Notes under the pieces: generated by a model
Told to the model about the DNA's origin: nothing
Databases searched by the model: none
What the model saw: the letters and a program-made list of their open reading frames with translations, nothing else
Assembly: GCA_026785985.1 (NCBI GenBank)
Contig: JAJAYX010000568.1
Location: forward strand, 1 to 8,205
Length of the DNA: 8,205 nt
Direction: 5' to 3'
Source of the DNA: Rudanella sp.
GTDB lineage: Bacteria > Bacteroidota > Bacteroidia > Cytophagales > Spirosomataceae
Made by a program: the position numbers and the translations under genes
Shown here: in pieces, positions 6,821-8,205 of the stretch
How the letters are laid out: the number at the start of each line of letters is the position of its first letter
Position numbering within the stretch: the stretch's first letter is position 1

Positions 6821-7423
6821 ATGATTTCGCTCCAATATCCCCTTGTGCTGGCTTCCGGGTCGCCCCGCCGAAAGCAATTAATGACTGATGCGGGCTTCCG
6901 GTTCACCATCGAAACCCGGCCCACCGACGAAGCTTTTCCCGCCGACATGCCCGCCGATGAGGTGGCCGAATACCTCGCCCGACAGAAAGCCGCCGAGTTC
7001 ATTCCCGATCTCGGCAACCGGATTGTGTTGTGCGCCGACACCGTTGTGATTTTAGACAACCAGATTTTGAACAAACCCCAGGATGCCGCCGACGCACACC
7101 GTATGATCCGGAGTTTGGCCGGGCGGAGCCACCGCGTCAGAACAGGGGTTTGTTTGCTCTCGCCCCTCGGCATGGAATCCTTCACCGACGAGACCACGGT
7201 TCAGTTCGCCCCGCTGACCGATGACGAAATTGAATACTACATCCGCGAATGCGCCCCTTTCGACAAAGCCGGAGCCTACGGAGCGCAGGATTTTATCGGT
7301 TTAGTGGGTATCGAGCGGCTCGAGGGATCGTTCTACACCGTTATGGGTTTGCCTACGCACCGGGTCTATCAGGCGTTGACAACGTTTGGCCTGCTGCCCA
7401 CCGCATCCGATACGCCTGCATAG
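6821..7423 (+). CDS. maf: Maf-family nucleoside triphosphate pyrophosphatase (dTTP/UTP type)
   Basis: 200 residues, normal length for the family. The frame is open upstream to 6755, but that would run through the divergent promoter region and into the MFS gene; M-I-S-L at 6821 puts the conserved A-S-G-S-P-R-R (11-17) at its normal place near the N-terminus. Other signatures: R-P-T-D-E37, C-A-D73-T-V-V with the catalytic aspartate, L-N-K85-P-Q-D, and K149-A-G-A-Y-G-A-Q followed by E-G-S-F-Y-T-V-M-G-L-P. The A-G-A-Y-G-x-Q form is that of YhdE-type enzymes, which hydrolyse dTTP, UTP and modified pyrimidine triphosphates to the monophosphate and pyrophosphate, a cytosolic house-cleaning role also linked to septum formation. 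The 3' end overlaps the convergent EcsC-family gene by 71 bases. Confidence 0.95.
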   Translation: MISLQYPLVLASGSPRRKQLMTDAGFRFTIETRPTDEAFPADMPADEVAEYLARQKAAEFIPDLGNRIVLCADTVVILDNQILNKPQDAADAHRMIRSLAGRSHRVRTGVCLLSPLGMESFTDETTVQFAPLTDDEIEYYIRECAPFDKAGAYGAQDFIGLVGIERLEGSFYTVMGLPTHRVYQALTTFGLLPTASDTPA

Positions 7424-8114
7424 CCGTTTCGCCCAACTGATCGAGCAGTTTCCAGTTGGCCACCACGCCCACCACGGCCCCAATACCCGGCACTAACTGC
7501 AACATTTTGGCAAGGTCTATATAATCGCGGTATTCCTGCTGAAATGTCTGCCAGTCGAACTGATGAATATCGTCGGGCAGTGACTCTGAAAACTCATGCC
7601 ACTGCTCCATATGCCTGAAAATTTCCTGCCGACGCTCCTGACTCGAAAACGCTAACTGGAATATATGCAACACGTAGAGCCGTTCACGGTAGTCCTTTAC
7701 GTCGTGGCCGTAGAGGGCTGCAATATCGTATAACATCTTCATTTTCAGGCTTAACAACAAAGGAAAGTCAGCAAAAGCGAGCAACAAACCACCCGCGCCT
7801 GTCACGCCCCCCTCGGCGGCTCCAACCCGTTTATACCACAAAACCCGGTTGCGAACAGACTCTTCCATCAGAGCTAATGACGTTTTCGGAGCGGGGGTTG
7901 GAGCCGTAAACTCCGACCCTGCCAACACGGCCCGCGTCATGTGTTTGATGGCCCCGGTAATCACGTCGTGAATCCGTTGCGGAATCAGGCGGTTCATGCG
8001 GGCTTGCATCCCTTTCGAGAATCTGTTAGCAAACGACGGACGTTTTCGCATCCGGTTTTGCCAAACGGCCAATTCGCCGAGGGCCTGTTGATCGTATAGA
8101 GTTATGGGTTTCAT
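7353..8114 (-). CDS. EcsC-family protein
   Basis: 253 residues. The pattern fits the EcsC family: a basic amphipathic N-terminal part with P45-Q-R-I-H-D, then A99-A-E-G-G-V-T-G-A-G-G-L-L-L-A-F-A-D-F-P-L-L-L (about 99-121, a Gly-rich hydrophobic helix), K124-M-K-M-L-Y-D-I-A-x-x-Y-G-H-D, and a second hydrophobic Gly-rich segment V208-P-G-I-G-A-V-V-G-V-V-A-N220 before the C-terminal helix. EcsC was named in Bacillus next to the Ecs ABC transporter, but no ABC genes are seen here, so no role is assigned. It is probably membrane-associated. The ATG at 8114 lies inside the 10-base palindrome ATAACGTTAT (8113-8122). The last 71 bases overlap the 3' end of maf on the other strand. Confidence 0.85.
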   Translation of the reverse strand: MKPITLYDQQALGELAVWQNRMRKRPSFANRFSKGMQARMNRLIPQRIHDVITGAIKHMTRAVLAGSEFTAPTPAPKTSLALMEESVRNRVLWYKRVGAAEGGVTGAGGLLLAFADFPLLLSLKMKMLYDIAALYGHDVKDYRERLYVLHIFQLAFSSQERRQEIFRHMEQWHEFSESLPDDIHQFDWQTFQQEYRDYIDLAKMLQLVPGIGAVVGVVANWKLLDQLGETAMQAYRMRWAAGQTLSTPDRPGA

Positions 8115-8164
8115 AACGTTATCATTTTGTTAATCCAAACTCAATTGACGGACAAATACGTTAT

Positions 8165-8188
8165 TAATCAACTATTCATTGTTGATTA
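8165..8188. promoter_or_regulatory. Perfect inverted repeat upstream of the EcsC-family gene
   Basis: The arms TAATCAAC (8165-8172) and GTTGATTA (8181-8188) are exact reverse complements separated by eight bases, in an AT-rich stretch 51 bases before the ATG at 8114. This is the size of a dimeric regulator site. An outer GACAAA (8151-8156) and TTTGTC (8190-8195) are also complementary but unevenly spaced, and a 10-base palindrome TGTATATACA ends the window at 8196-8205. It could control this gene or one beyond the window edge. Confidence 0.4.
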
Positions 8189-8205
8189 TTTTGTCTGTAT
8201 ATACA

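Noticed and set aside
1..8205. CRISPR array, tRNA/rRNA, transposase or phage genes
   Set aside because: No regularly spaced repeats, no tRNA-like cloverleaf or rRNA segments, and no mobile-element proteins were seen.

Overview
The window looks like chromosomal DNA from a Bacteroidota bacterium, probably a Cytophagales member of the Spirosoma type. The reasons are TAnnTTTG promoter boxes just upstream of genes, the absence of Shine-Dalgarno sequences, and the style of the proteins, including an Omp85-like outer-membrane protein with a POTRA domain. The genus is an inference. Coding density is high: seven genes, no intergenic stretch over about 100 bases, and no RNA gene, IS element or CRISPR array.

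Reading the minus strand from 6779 down to 29, five genes follow one another with little spacing: an MFS transporter (6779-5592), a GNAT acetyltransferase overlapping it by ATGA (5595-5080), an Omp85/POTRA outer-membrane protein starting with GTG four bases after the GNAT stop (5075-3072), a polytopic membrane protein (3017-1746), and a signal-peptide protein with two membrane helices (1681-29). On the plus strand, maf (6821-7423) diverges from the MFS gene across 41 bases that carry two mirror-image promoter boxes. The maf 3' end overlaps a convergent EcsC-family gene (8114-7353) by 71 bases. A perfect inverted repeat lies upstream of the EcsC gene, and a REP-like hairpin touches the stop codon of the last minus-strand gene.

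The main discovery candidate is the last pair, 3017-1746 and 1681-29. The membrane protein holds two copies of a D-x3-H-x12/13-H motif whose spacings match, from memory, the CuC (Asp156/His160/His173) and CuD (Asn227/His231/His245) copper sites of the particulate methane monooxygenase subunit PmoC. Its C-terminal half resembles PmoA, including W-P-x4-L-H before the last helix. The next gene has the PmoB layout: signal peptide with a mature N-terminal His, periplasmic beta domain, two helices, and a periplasmic C-terminal region. The pair therefore reads as a divergent two-gene copper membrane monooxygenase (CuMMO)-like system in the order (C+A fused)-B, in a phylum where I know of no described CuMMO. 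The substrate is unknown and activity is unproven. The comparison rests on recalled sequences, not on a search.
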